Shown in pieces: positions 53,724-62,551 of a stretch of 64,000 nucleotides of DNA. Source of the DNA: JBJTUH01 sp044346175 (GTDB taxonomy: Bacteria; Cyanobacteriota; Vampirovibrionia; Vampirovibrionales; JAJTHC01); assembly GCA_044346175.1 (NCBI GenBank), contig JBIIZQ010000010.1, forward strand, positions 1-64,000, in the 5' to 3' direction. The notes beneath the pieces are model-generated. The model saw only the letters and a program-made list of their open reading frames with translations, was not told the origin of the DNA and ran no database searches. Within the stretch, counting starts at the first letter, position 1, and every line of letters begins with the position of its first letter. The position numbers and the translations under genes are program-made.

Positions 53724-54290
53724 ATGTTACGCAGCCTAACACGTATGTTCACGGGTCGTTCTAGTCTTAAAACCCTTACCCTCACCCTACTGGTGTTAGG
53801 CGTGAGTTTCAATGCTTGGATACCCCCTATCGCATGCCATGTTGTACAAGCAGCACCTGCCACAAAAGCACCCATCAGTAAAAGTAAACCTGTTGCCATA
53901 CAAGCCCTTGAGGTAAGCACGGCTGCTTTGGTAAGCAACCCCAAGCAGTATCTTGGAAAACGTGTAACTTTCCAAGCAACATTTTCAGGCTTTTCAGGGC
54001 TAGGGCTTGACTACGCCTTCACAACCAAAGACGGTAAAAAACAAAAAAAATCCTCCAAAGAATACGTCACCCTCACCGTACTACGAGGTGATGTTACGCA
54101 TCATCAAATCCCATTATCTGAACTAAAGATTTTCGCCAACCGAAGCCTTAGCACACAAATCGAGAAAGTCTCTCAAGGCGACATCCTCCGTATTGAAGGA
54201 GAGATGCTCAGTGATACTCTCGGCGATGCTTGGTTGGAAGCCAAACACATTAAAATCGTCAAAGCAGCCCCCAAAAAAGCACATTCCTAA
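53724..54290 (+). CDS. Hypothetical exported protein (OB-fold-like)
   Basis: 188 residues from ATG 53724. A hydrophobic signal helix (LTLTLLVLGVSFNAWIPPIA, about residues 15-34) precedes a beta-rich domain (residues 60-180) with a NPKQYLGKRVTFQATF start. This is the pattern of small periplasmic OB-fold proteins. Function unknown. Confidence 0.6.
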   Translation: MLRSLTRMFTGRSSLKTLTLTLLVLGVSFNAWIPPIACHVVQAAPATKAPISKSKPVAIQALEVSTAALVSNPKQYLGKRVTFQATFSGFSGLGLDYAFTTKDGKKQKKSSKEYVTLTVLRGDVTHHQIPLSELKIFANRSLSTQIEKVSQGDILRIEGEMLSDTLGDAWLEAKHIKIVKAAPKKAHS

Positions 54291-54310
54291 AAGAGGTATC
54301 CATCACACAC

Positions 54311-54332
54311 CCTCCCCTTTGAAGGGGGAGGG
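54311..54332. repeat. C/G-rich palindrome
   Basis: CCTCCCCTTTGAAGGGGGAGG, a hairpin of the same type as 42542-42568, 20 nt after the exported-protein stop; it may double as a terminator. Confidence 0.55.
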
Positions 54333-54411
54333 CTGGGGAGAAGCTCAAAACAAATCCATGCAAGCATCACTTATTTTGTAACGCACACTTCAATCACGGC
54401 AATCATAGACA

Positions 54412-55350
54412 ATGTCAAACTCAAACACTTTCCATATCCTTGTTGCAGGTGCTACAGGATGCGTGGGTACCGTTCTTGTAAACCACTTACTTGCCGAGGG
54501 GTGCCATGTTACGGTACTATCTCGCCGTGCAAACCATACACCGCATCACGCCAACCTACATTATGCCACTTGGAATCCTGACAATCAGACGCTTGATAAA
54601 AGAGTCCTAGAGGGCATCCATGCCATTATCAACCTATCGGGTGAAAACATTGCCGAAGGACGTTGGGATGAAGCCAAAAAGCAAAGGCTTGAAAGCTCTC
54701 GGGTAGACAGCACCGCATTACTTGCCACAACCCTTGCTGAACAAGTCAAGGCAGGCGTAAGCACCCCTAAAGTATGGATAAATGCCTCTGCCATAGGGTA
54801 TTATGGCTCACGAGCGGACGATGTGATGACTGAAAATAGCACCCAAGGCGATGACTTCCTTGCAAGCATTTGCCACAAGTGGGAACAAGCTACCACCCCT
54901 GCCCAACAAGCAGGTATACGTGTGGTGCATGCACGGATTGGTGTTGTGCTGGCACGTCACGGCGGGGCATTACACAAAATGTTACTACCTTTTAAACTTG
55001 GGGCTGGAAGCCCTCTAGGTAACGGGAAACAATGGATGAGCTGGGTCAGTGTGGAGGATGTTGCACGTGTACTATGGCACTGCGTTACGGATGAAACACT
55101 CACGGGTGCCGTCAATGTAGTGTCACCTACCCCTGTCACCAACCATGGATTCTCTAAAACGCTGTGTCAAGCACTGCATCGCCCTATGCTCGCCCCTGCC
55201 GTCCCCGCTTTTGTGCTTAAACTCCTTTTAGGGGAAATGGCAGAAGCACTCTTGCTTTCAAGTACCAGAGTACTACCAGAAAAGCTTTTAAAGGCTGGTT
55301 TCTCGTTTAAACATCCTACGCTGGAAGAGGCTTTTCAAGCCCTCGTTTAA
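54412..55350 (+). CDS. TIGR01777-family NAD-dependent epimerase (YfcH-like)
   Basis: 312-residue SDR-type protein. The nucleotide motif is VAGATGCVGTVL (near residue 12). INLSGENIAEGRW, SAIGYYG and a C-terminal DUF1731-like region (FVLKLLLGEMAEALLLSST) define the family. The substrate is unknown in all members I know of. It converges on the MnmC-like gene. Confidence 0.92.
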   Translation: MSNSNTFHILVAGATGCVGTVLVNHLLAEGCHVTVLSRRANHTPHHANLHYATWNPDNQTLDKRVLEGIHAIINLSGENIAEGRWDEAKKQRLESSRVDSTALLATTLAEQVKAGVSTPKVWINASAIGYYGSRADDVMTENSTQGDDFLASICHKWEQATTPAQQAGIRVVHARIGVVLARHGGALHKMLLPFKLGAGSPLGNGKQWMSWVSVEDVARVLWHCVTDETLTGAVNVVSPTPVTNHGFSKTLCQALHRPMLAPAVPAFVLKLLLGEMAEALLLSSTRVLPEKLLKAGFSFKHPTLEEAFQALV

Positions 55351-55386
55351 AAACGGTGCCACCACACCCTTCCACAACCTCCGTGT

Positions 55387-55413
55387 GTAAGGGAAGGTTT
55401 GTAACCCTCCCGT
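55387..55413. repeat. Single palindromic unit of the mirrored repeat family
   Basis: GTAAGGGAAGGTTTGTAACC... with CCTCCCG. The following TTGTATGTGAAAGAATAAAA also occurs at about 24903-24922, downstream of cas9, so this flank is part of a larger repeat. Confidence 0.65.
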
Positions 55414-55448
55414 TGTATGTGAAAGAATAAAAACCATCCCGCAAACCT

Positions 55449-56336
55449 TCATGCAGGGTGACGGGTGGCACGAGTCCCTTTTGAACGTTTTTTCCCTACC
55501 CGTGCTGTAGGTGTAAGCTCAAACCCTGAAGCTTTTAACGCACGTTGAACTTTACCCGCACAACTGTAGGTTAAAAGGATACCTCCCGGTACAAGAGCCT
55601 CTTGGTAACTTTGAAACAGCTCAGGTGTCCAAAGTGCTGGCAGAATATCATACGTAAAGGGGTCGTGATACACCACATGCCAATGACACTTTTTAAGATG
55701 AGGGATGACCCATTGAAGCGGTGTGGTTGTGAGCTGAAAATTCAAGCGAAACCCACCTTGGTAAAAAGTATGTTCCCATAAACTGGATGAACTCAAGGGA
55801 AGCGTCGTCAATACCGTGGTACGAAAGCCCATCCAAGCTAAAAAATCAGTCAACCACTCAGGACGCTCAGCCTGAGGGATGTCGCCACAAGCTGTTTCCA
55901 ATGCGTCATACCATAATGGTATCAGTTGAGGGAGGGCTGTATCACTCCCAAAAATCATCACCTCTTGCAACAGAGCAAGACGCTCGTATAACCCTTCGGG
56001 TTGCGTTATCCACCAAGCCCATAAAGGATGATTAACCCACGCCGAGGGTAAGGTTGGTTTACCTGCCTTAATCCATAAAACACCCAATACCAAAGCCCAA
56101 GTGTTGTACCCTAAGCCAAAGCAGGCATCAATCACATCAACACTTGTAAGACCTTGTGAGACCTCAACACACCAAGCACAAGTATGGCTGGTATAAAGCT
56201 GCGTTGCCTCAACCCAAGCACCCGCTCGATTATGAAACAACTGCCCTTGAGAGGTTTCCGAGAGGGTAAAACTGCCATCAGGCAAAAAACTTGGCTGATA
56301 GGTTTGAATGGGTGTAAAACCCTCATCACCAAGCAT
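55449..56336 (-). CDS. MnmC-like tRNA U34 methyltransferase domain protein
   Basis: 295 residues. VIDACFGLGYNTWAL (about residue 68) is the SAM-binding motif of the MnmC N-terminal methyltransferase. The C-terminal VYHDPF, LPALWTPELFQSYQ and GGILLTYSCAG match its end. The FAD oxidase half of bifunctional MnmC is absent, so this is a stand-alone MnmD-type enzyme that would finish mnm5 modification of tRNA wobble uridine. It starts 9 nt after the ldcA stop, in the same operon. Confidence 0.82.
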   Translation of the reverse strand: MLGDEGFTPIQTYQPSFLPDGSFTLSETSQGQLFHNRAGAWVEATQLYTSHTCAWCVEVSQGLTSVDVIDACFGLGYNTWALVLGVLWIKAGKPTLPSAWVNHPLWAWWITQPEGLYERLALLQEVMIFGSDTALPQLIPLWYDALETACGDIPQAERPEWLTDFLAWMGFRTTVLTTLPLSSSSLWEHTFYQGGFRLNFQLTTTPLQWVIPHLKKCHWHVVYHDPFTYDILPALWTPELFQSYQEALVPGGILLTYSCAGKVQRALKASGFELTPTARVGKKRSKGTRATRHPA

Positions 56337-56345
56337 ACGTTTGAA

Positions 56346-57353
56346 CTACTCAAGTAACATTAACGTGCCACGGGTAGCATTAAAACGCACCTGCGTTGCC
56401 TGTGGAAAGGTACTAGACACGTCCCCATGCCCAACCGAAAAGCCATAGCCTATAGGGAAGTCCCAAGAAGAGTCACTTCCCGATACGCCAGCCTCTCCGA
56501 CGTATTTAGAGGCAATGTCCGCCAAACGATTCGCAAGCCAAGTACCCAACCCCTCATGAGGTTCAGGGGTAATGAAGGAGAAATCACCAAAAATCAACCC
56601 CTTTAAATGGGGTCCTAAAATCCCAGCCTGAGCAAGCGTATGCAATTTACGGTCTACTTTGTACAGGGACTCTTTCCAGTCTTCTAAAAACAAAATAGCC
56701 CCATCAAAAGAAGGTAAATCGGCACTACCCGCCATGGCTGACAATAAACTTAGATTTCCCCCCATAAGTTTGCCTTCCGTGACCCCACGACGCAAGCACT
56801 CCCATTCAGAAGCATGGGCATTGGGAATCAGATGACCTATTCGAGAAGTAGCAACAGAGGAATTTTCAGCGTGAGTTTCAACAGAACCCACACGGTACGT
56901 TTCAAGTAAAGGCAAAAGAGTTTCTTGAATCCAAGGTAGTTCTGCAGGATGTATCCAGTTGGAAGTAAGCATAGGACCATACAGGCAAGCCACTTCAGGT
57001 GCATGCCGTAAACACCCCATATGCAAAGCCGTAATATCGCTAAAGCCTATAAGAGGCTTAGGAAACTGCCTCAATAAAGCCCAATCAACGAGAGGAAGTA
57101 AACGCATACTGCCATACCCACCACGTGTACACAAAATGGCATCAACATTGGGGTCGGCAAAAGCAGCGTGAAGGTCTGAAACCCTTTGTGCATCGGTACC
57201 TGCAAGTCCTATGCCCGCATGTTCAGGCTCAGCAGCATAAGGAAAAAACTTAGACTGATACCCTAACGTCAGTAAGCACTCAATACCCAAATCCAAAGCT
57301 TCAGGAGACGAGGCTGAGGCGGGGGAAATAATACCTAAGGTAAGAGGTTTCAT
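56346..57353 (-). CDS. ldcA: Muramoyltetrapeptide LD-carboxypeptidase (S66)
   Basis: It cleaves the terminal D-Ala from recycled tetrapeptides. CTRGGYGSMRLLP, GFSDITALH with the nucleophile Ser, FLEDWKESLYKVDR with the Glu, and PIGYGFSVGHG with the His form the expected order. The length of 335 is typical. It is followed by the MnmC-like gene and is downstream of tpx across a hairpin. Confidence 0.93.
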   Translation of the reverse strand: MKPLTLGIISPASASSPEALDLGIECLLTLGYQSKFFPYAAEPEHAGIGLAGTDAQRVSDLHAAFADPNVDAILCTRGGYGSMRLLPLVDWALLRQFPKPLIGFSDITALHMGCLRHAPEVACLYGPMLTSNWIHPAELPWIQETLLPLLETYRVGSVETHAENSSVATSRIGHLIPNAHASEWECLRRGVTEGKLMGGNLSLLSAMAGSADLPSFDGAILFLEDWKESLYKVDRKLHTLAQAGILGPHLKGLIFGDFSFITPEPHEGLGTWLANRLADIASKYVGEAGVSGSDSSWDFPIGYGFSVGHGDVSSTFPQATQVRFNATRGTLMLLE

Positions 57354-57412
57354 AAGGTTTTCTTTACAAGGGGTATGACTAATAACATGAACCCTACAAG
57401 GATTTTTTGGAA

Positions 57413-57452
57413 GGATACCCTCTTCATCGAACGTTCGGCAAAGAGGGTATCC
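57413..57452 (-). terminator. Hairpin between tpx and ldcA
   Basis: GGATACCCTCTT (57413-57424) pairs perfectly with 57441-57452; the loop contains the palindrome GAACGTTC. There is no T run on the minus strand. It may be an attenuator or a terminator of tpx. Confidence 0.55.
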
Positions 57453-57464
57453 GCATTTTAAGGC

Positions 57465-57974
57465 TTACACACGTGCTGAAACAACAGCTTCAATAGCCCG
57501 CATAGCGGCATCGTAGTTGGGTTCGCTGGTCACTTCAGGAACCACTTCACTGTAAGCGATGTTGCCTTGTGCATCAATGATAATGACGGCACGAGTTAAC
57601 AAACGCAAAGCAGGAAGGAGCAAGCCATAAGCTTCACCAAAGTTAGCATCACGGTGGTCACTCAAGGTCATCATGCTTTCCATGCTCTCAGCACCGCAAA
57701 AACGCTTTTGAGCAAAAGGTAAATCCATAGAAACCGTCACAAGCTGAACAGGCATGTTCTGTAAGCGTTGGAAAAACTGACGGCTTTGGATTTGACATAC
57801 AGGGGTATCCAAAGAAGGTACCACGTTGAGCATGGTGACTTTACCACGGAAATTTTCAATCGTCACAGCTTCCAAAGCTTGGTTTAAAAGTTGGAAGTTG
57901 GGCGCTTGCTGCCCTTGTTGAATGGTTTGACCCTGAAGGTTCATCACATTACCTTTAAAAGTAACTTGAGCCAT
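57465..57974 (-). CDS. tpx: Thiol peroxidase Tpx
   Basis: 169 residues; an atypical 2-Cys peroxiredoxin that reduces lipid and other hydroperoxides. The peroxidatic Cys-60 is in VPSLDTPVC and the resolving Cys-93 in RFCGAE, with spacing as in E. coli Tpx. ATG at 57974 is the normal start; the frame extends 39 nt upstream without support. Confidence 0.97.
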   Translation of the reverse strand: MAQVTFKGNVMNLQGQTIQQGQQAPNFQLLNQALEAVTIENFRGKVTMLNVVPSLDTPVCQIQSRQFFQRLQNMPVQLVTVSMDLPFAQKRFCGAESMESMMTLSDHRDANFGEAYGLLLPALRLLTRAVIIIDAQGNIAYSEVVPEVTSEPNYDAAMRAIEAVVSARV

Positions 57975-58810
57975 GATATATAAAAGCTTTCTATCAAAAT
58001 GTGTGTATAACAAAAATGCAGAGTATCACAGGAGGCAATTCACACAGGTGTCTAGTATGTCATGTTTTAGGGCGTTTAGGTTTCAGTGTATATGAAGCTT
58101 AAACGTGCTTCCCGTAAAACACTTCTCCCAAAACACTCATTACAGTATAACGAAAACCCATCCACCATGGCTAGCATCCTTGCGTAGGTTAAAGTAAATG
58201 ATTGACAATAAACAGGCACAAACTAACTTCCATGAAGACGAATAGGCCACACCCATAAACACCCATCATCGTTTTGTAACCATTCGTAAAGCAAAAGTCT
58301 TATAACAAGCCTTTAGAGGAAAAGCTTGCTTTATTTTCTCTTTAAAAAATGCTAGGCTTTACTTATAAAAGTTTAATCATCCTAGCCTTTAAGGTCTCTT
58401 ATACTTAACAGTTGCTTGATGGATGGGTCAAGGATGACTCTGGGTTTTTTACTGATAGTTTTACCAAGCCTAGTGAAAATTAGAGGATGAACGCAATTCT
58501 TATTACTTGATTGTTTTTATTTTTTTGTAACCCACCCCTTCCAATACATACCCTATGGGAAGGGAAAGGGAACACTCTCGCTTACACACCCACCCCTAAA
58601 ACACGTACTTGTTGTGGCTGAGGGTGTGTTCATCATTGACCATTTGTATCACGCTTTATAAAAAAATGCCCACTACAACGATAGGTGTTCTGCTTGTATT
58701 AAGCACCTGTCTATCACTACGCCTCATGTTTTAGGTAGTCAATATCGTTGTAGGGTGGTGTTTTGAGCCTCGTAACCCCTTGTGAAGGACCACAAAAGGA
58801 CTCCCATTTT
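57975..58810. other. Long intergenic region upstream of the sigma factor
   Basis: About 835 bases without a convincing gene. I found GCTAGG...CCTAGC inverted repeats (around 58352-58390), several AT-rich promoter-like stretches, and a strongly structured leader at 58673-58753. It is too long for a simple promoter region, so a small RNA or an unrecognised short gene is possible. I did not see SRP, tmRNA or 6S RNA signatures. Confidence 0.5.
58673..58753 (+). ncRNA. Three-way-junction-like leader RNA of the sigma-factor gene
   Basis: An 11-bp closing stem is made by CTACAACGATA (58673-58683) and TATCGTTGTAG (58743-58753). Inside it two hairpins can be drawn: AGGTGTT/AAGCACCT-like (58683-58689 with 58702-58708) and ACTA-CCT with AGG-TAGT (58716-58739). 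The element ends about 57 nt before the ATG of the sigma gene. It matches no riboswitch class I know; a regulatory leader is inferred from structure and place. Confidence 0.45.
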
Positions 58811-59713
58811 ATGATGACACCTGACATGATGTCTACCACACATAGCCATACCGCTAACCGCAAAGAAGTCCTTACAGACCGCCTCCTCAATGGCTTTGAA
58901 ACGCATCTGCACCAGCTATCTTGTGAATGTGAAGAGGTTTCAGGCAAAAGTAGTTTCCAGAGCTTCCACAAAATTACGCTTCAAGAAACCCTGCAAGCCC
59001 TCCAAAAAGAAGGTATCAAACGGAATGCTGATGCTAAAAAAGCGGCGGCTGAACTCTCAAAGGATATTAGAGATTACTGGGATTTGATTGAAACCGTTGC
59101 ACGAGTCGAGATGAGTCGTTTGCCTCATTACCTTATCACCCACGATGAAATTATCGGCATTGGTGCTTTGACATTACACATGATGTTCGAGAAAAACCCC
59201 GAGCGTGAATATAATGTCACCTATTTATCCACAGCGATTAAATGGGCTGTTCGTAACGAACTGCGGAACCGCTACAAGTGGTATGCCTCTAAAAACGCCA
59301 CAGAGGAAAGCACTCAAGAGGAAGAGCTACCTGAAAGTAGTGTGGCTTCCGAGGCAGAAGACGACACCCAAACCGCCATGACGGCTCATGCCATTTACGG
59401 TACTGTGCTTTCAGTGGATGGCATGATGGATGCTGAAAATCCGTTTGAGTTGCGTGACGGGTCACAAACACCCGAAGAGCAAACCGAATCCTCAGAACTC
59501 GGTATCATTATCAAGCAAGCCATGACACGCCTCCCTGAACGGGAACGGCAAATCATTGAAGCTCGGTATTTCCAGAACCTTAAAATGCGTGAAATAGGCT
59601 TACTTTTCAACATATCGCCTTCCCGCACTTCTCGTATTGTACAAGCGGCTTTGAATCGTCTCAAGGTAGAACTCAAACGCCGAACGGAAAGCATAGAAAG
59701 CTATATTGCTTAA
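58811..59713 (+). CDS. Sigma-70 family RNA polymerase sigma factor (FliA/SigF-like)
   Basis: 300 residues. Region 2 lies at about 90-160 (LIETVARVEMSRLPHYLITHDEI up to the AIKWAVRNELRNRY -10-recognition segment). Region 4 lies at about 245-290 (LPERERQIIEARYFQ, then a helix-turn-helix MREIGLLFNISPSRTSRIV). A 90-residue acidic linker with a reduced region 3 lies between them. The tandem ATG at 58811 has AAAGGA 10 nt upstream, preferred over TTG 58763. It is an alternative sigma factor; no anti-sigma gene is adjacent. Confidence 0.88.
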   Translation: MMTPDMMSTTHSHTANRKEVLTDRLLNGFETHLHQLSCECEEVSGKSSFQSFHKITLQETLQALQKEGIKRNADAKKAAAELSKDIRDYWDLIETVARVEMSRLPHYLITHDEIIGIGALTLHMMFEKNPEREYNVTYLSTAIKWAVRNELRNRYKWYASKNATEESTQEEELPESSVASEAEDDTQTAMTAHAIYGTVLSVDGMMDAENPFELRDGSQTPEEQTESSELGIIIKQAMTRLPERERQIIEARYFQNLKMREIGLLFNISPSRTSRIVQAALNRLKVELKRRTESIESYIA

Positions 59714-59721
59714 ACGCAATC

Positions 59722-59764
59722 AACAAAGCCTCACCATTCTCTTTAAGGATGGTGGGGCTTTGTT
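59722..59764 (+). terminator. Hairpin terminator of the sigma-factor gene
   Basis: AACAAAGCCTCACCAT (59722-59737) pairs with 59749-59764 with one G-T pair and an 11-nt loop, 9 nt after the stop; only a short T content follows. Confidence 0.7.
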
Positions 59765-59953
59765 ATTGTGGGGATTAAGGTAAAAGGTGAAATGACACAA
59801 CACCTCAACACCCGCAATCAGAAACCACCAAATATTAAAACATACTGAATATCCGCCTCTTCTTGATTGTATTTTGGCAAGCTTCCTGTTACATTGAATG
59901 ACGTTCTCCTCTCAAAAGGCGTACTATGTTTTACAGGATAGTTTTTTCTTTTG

Positions 59954-59968
59954 CACACACACACACAC
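59954..59968. repeat. CA dinucleotide repeat
   Basis: Seven CA units upstream of the 60069 gene. Repeats of this length can slip during replication, so phase variation of the promoter region is conceivable. Confidence 0.8.
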
Positions 59969-60068
59969 GCTCTGTATTCCTTTAAATTGACATTCAAAAT
60001 ACGCTTGTTGTTGTTCTGAGATTATAGCCAAAGGGTAGAGTAGCCCCTATTGCTCCTTCTCCACACAC

Positions 60069-60644
60069 ATGATAACCACGCTACAACCCTCCCTAAGAGA
60101 GGTAAGATATTTTTCGCCTCCCTTGAAACAGGCTCTGACTCGTCACGAGCATACCATTGCAACGCTTGCCACTTGGGTAGGGGCACCGTTTCTTGTCCCT
60201 GTCATCCGTTATACCCAAGACAAACCCGAAGAACGACGACGGCTCTTTATTCGTGATTTTAGCTCACTCTCACTCGGGGCTTGTTTGTATTTTGCAGCTT
60301 CTCTTTTTACCAAAAAACTCCTCAATAAAAGCAAGGCTTTTGAGAACCACCCTGCTGAAAAAAGACTCCTCAGCCTTGGGGCTGGCTTGGCTGCCAATGT
60401 AATGTTTACAAGTTTTTTTGCAGTAAAGCTCTCACAATGGCTTGATAATAAACTTAAAAAGCACGTCCCACAACCTAACACACTCTCCTCACCCATCTTT
60501 CTTTTACAAAGGCAAGGAGAAACCTCTACCTCAGGTACGAAAAATCCCAGCATGGCATGGACTTCTCACAGTAGCAGTACAGGTACTTTTTTTCCAAAAG
60601 GGTTTATGGAAAGTACTAGCCAAAAGTTTAATCGTCAAGCATAA
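60069..60644 (+). CDS. Hypothetical membrane protein
   Basis: 191 residues with hydrophobic stretches near residues 33-50 (TLATWVGAPFLVPVI), 70-85 (SLGACLYFAASLF) and 105-125 (LLSLGAGLAANVMFTSFFA). A Ser/Thr-rich disordered tail follows. Unrecognised. It precedes the BCCT transporter by 77 nt. Confidence 0.5.
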   Translation: MITTLQPSLREVRYFSPPLKQALTRHEHTIATLATWVGAPFLVPVIRYTQDKPEERRRLFIRDFSSLSLGACLYFAASLFTKKLLNKSKAFENHPAEKRLLSLGAGLAANVMFTSFFAVKLSQWLDNKLKKHVPQPNTLSSPIFLLQRQGETSTSGTKNPSMAWTSHSSSTGTFFPKGFMESTSQKFNRQA

Positions 60645-60721
60645 TAAACCGATGGCTTTTTAAGCTTAGCATCCGTAAGACGCACCCGATACCATCCAAA
60701 CCCTCCCTACAGAAAGTTTTT

Positions 60722-62332
60722 ATGCAGCTCTATGATGCCTGGCAATACTGGCAAACCCTCCCCTTTGCGACGCAATGCTACTTGAGTTTTGCCAATGTAC
60801 TGTGCTTGGCTTGGATAGTGATGTTGTTTGTGCCTCGTAAGTTCAAAATAAGTGGCGAAGACAGTCAAATCAGCTTTGGGTTTTGGAGCTGGTTACTGAT
60901 GCTGTTTCAAACAGGGATGGGAACAGGTTTACTGTTTTGGGGAGGGGTAGAACCCCTCTGGCATGCACAGCATCCACCACCACTCGCAACTGATTTTACA
61001 CTTACAGATGCCCTTGCACTGACGTGGTTTCATTGGGGTATTCTGCCTTGGGTACTGTATACACTGGTTGCATTATGGCTAGCAAGTTTCTTGAAAACAC
61101 ACCCTCAACGAAGTAACACGACTGATACCCCTATCCACTTGCACCCTCATGCCTCCCCTGCCTCTTTGGGAGGACAATGCGTCGCACTTATCACCGCACA
61201 TCCATGGTTTACCACGTTACTGGCAAGCAAACGAATCCCCTCATGGGGAGTCAAACTGGTGTACAGCTTAAAACCTCTCATGAATACCGCCGTGGTATGG
61301 GGGGTTTTAATGGGAACGGTTGCAACGCTATGTATGGGTGTTCTGCAGTGGCATGGTAGTACCATCGCCCCATTCATCCATGCGAGTACAAGCGGCGGTA
61401 GTGTGTCCCAACTGACACTCTATGGCGTATTATTTGGGTTTTGTGGATGTTTCTTGGCTTCTGCATTATCAGGCGTTGCGACGGGGGTCAAATGGCTTAG
61501 TTGGCTTACAAGTGCATGTATGGTAGTACTTTTAGGTATGGTACTGGCTTGGGAGCCTGTTTACAGTCAACTCTCTCAGGGGTTTACCTTGTTTGTGCAA
61601 GCACTGGGTGCGTGGTTCATGAAAACACCCTACTGGATGTGGGGACTCCCTACCCATGAAACAACGCATACCCTACCACAATTTGTCACCGCCACAGGGG
61701 CTTATCAAGCACGTAGTGTATGGGTCAGTGAATGGACAGGTAAGTACTGGAGCTGGTGGCTTGCTTGGACACCCTTTGTGAGCCAATTTATGTTGAGTAT
61801 TTCAAAAGGACGTTCAGTAAGGAGTGTGGCTTTTTTTGGCGTGATTGTACCTACGTTGTTTTCTGTGGGATGGTTTAGCGTTTTTACGCTTTTTGCCATG
61901 AACAGCCATTTGCCTTTACATACGCTATCACAAGCCCCTCAATGGACTTACCAAGCCCTCGGTTTACTACCATGGGGAGAGGCTGCCCGTTTTTTACTTG
62001 TGGTCCTAATTGCCCTTGGTGTCATTAACTCCTTGGATGCCGTCGTCATTACCCTGAGTGAACTCATGGGATGGCACCCCAGTAAAAAGCTCACCTTACT
62101 TTGGACAGGACTCATTGCAGGCATTGCCTGCTGGGCGTTTGCATCAGGCGGGCTACCACGCCTGCAAACACTTACACTCCACCATACCTTACCCTATACC
62201 CTGTGTTTGATGGGTTTAATGACGGGCTGGTTCATCCAAAAAATGTTTAGATACCTTTTAGACAAAAGCGTATCCACAGCCACAAACGCCTACAGCCACA
62301 AGACACTGAAACCAGAGCTTTATGAATTGTAA
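60722..62332 (+). CDS. BCCT-family transporter
   Basis: 536 residues with about 12 transmembrane helices. FQTGMGTGLLFWGGVEPL (residues 62-79) and ALTWFHWGILPW are BCCT hallmarks. The GMGTG stretch resembles the Gly-rich sodium-site loop of Na-coupled members such as BetP. The substrate is probably betaine, choline or carnitine, but it cannot be fixed. It lacks the long charged C-terminal osmosensing tail of BetP. Confidence 0.88.
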   Translation: MQLYDAWQYWQTLPFATQCYLSFANVLCLAWIVMLFVPRKFKISGEDSQISFGFWSWLLMLFQTGMGTGLLFWGGVEPLWHAQHPPPLATDFTLTDALALTWFHWGILPWVLYTLVALWLASFLKTHPQRSNTTDTPIHLHPHASPASLGGQCVALITAHPWFTTLLASKRIPSWGVKLVYSLKPLMNTAVVWGVLMGTVATLCMGVLQWHGSTIAPFIHASTSGGSVSQLTLYGVLFGFCGCFLASALSGVATGVKWLSWLTSACMVVLLGMVLAWEPVYSQLSQGFTLFVQALGAWFMKTPYWMWGLPTHETTHTLPQFVTATGAYQARSVWVSEWTGKYWSWWLAWTPFVSQFMLSISKGRSVRSVAFFGVIVPTLFSVGWFSVFTLFAMNSHLPLHTLSQAPQWTYQALGLLPWGEAARFLLVVLIALGVINSLDAVVITLSELMGWHPSKKLTLLWTGLIAGIACWAFASGGLPRLQTLTLHHTLPYTLCLMGLMTGWFIQKMFRYLLDKSVSTATNAYSHKTLKPELYEL

Positions 62333-62551
62333 CAATCAGACGTAAAACCTCTTTTTTTTGTAACAATACTGAAGACCGTTCGTGTGGTTTAAACACTTTA
62401 TGATTTAATAACAAATAGCATAAAGTTTCATTACAATGCAGTGCTGAAAGTGCCTTCCTTGAGTAACAATGCTGAGTGACCGTACGTTCATACCAATGGC
62501 TATGTTTCATTTTAAAATTGGTAATGAGTGATTCAAAAAAAGAGGTTTGCC

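Larger units (their letters stand above)
59714..60068. other. Intergenic region
   Basis: It holds the sigma-gene terminator (59722-59764) and a (CA)7 microsatellite (59954-59968) about 100 nt before the next gene. No other feature is seen. Confidence 0.6.
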
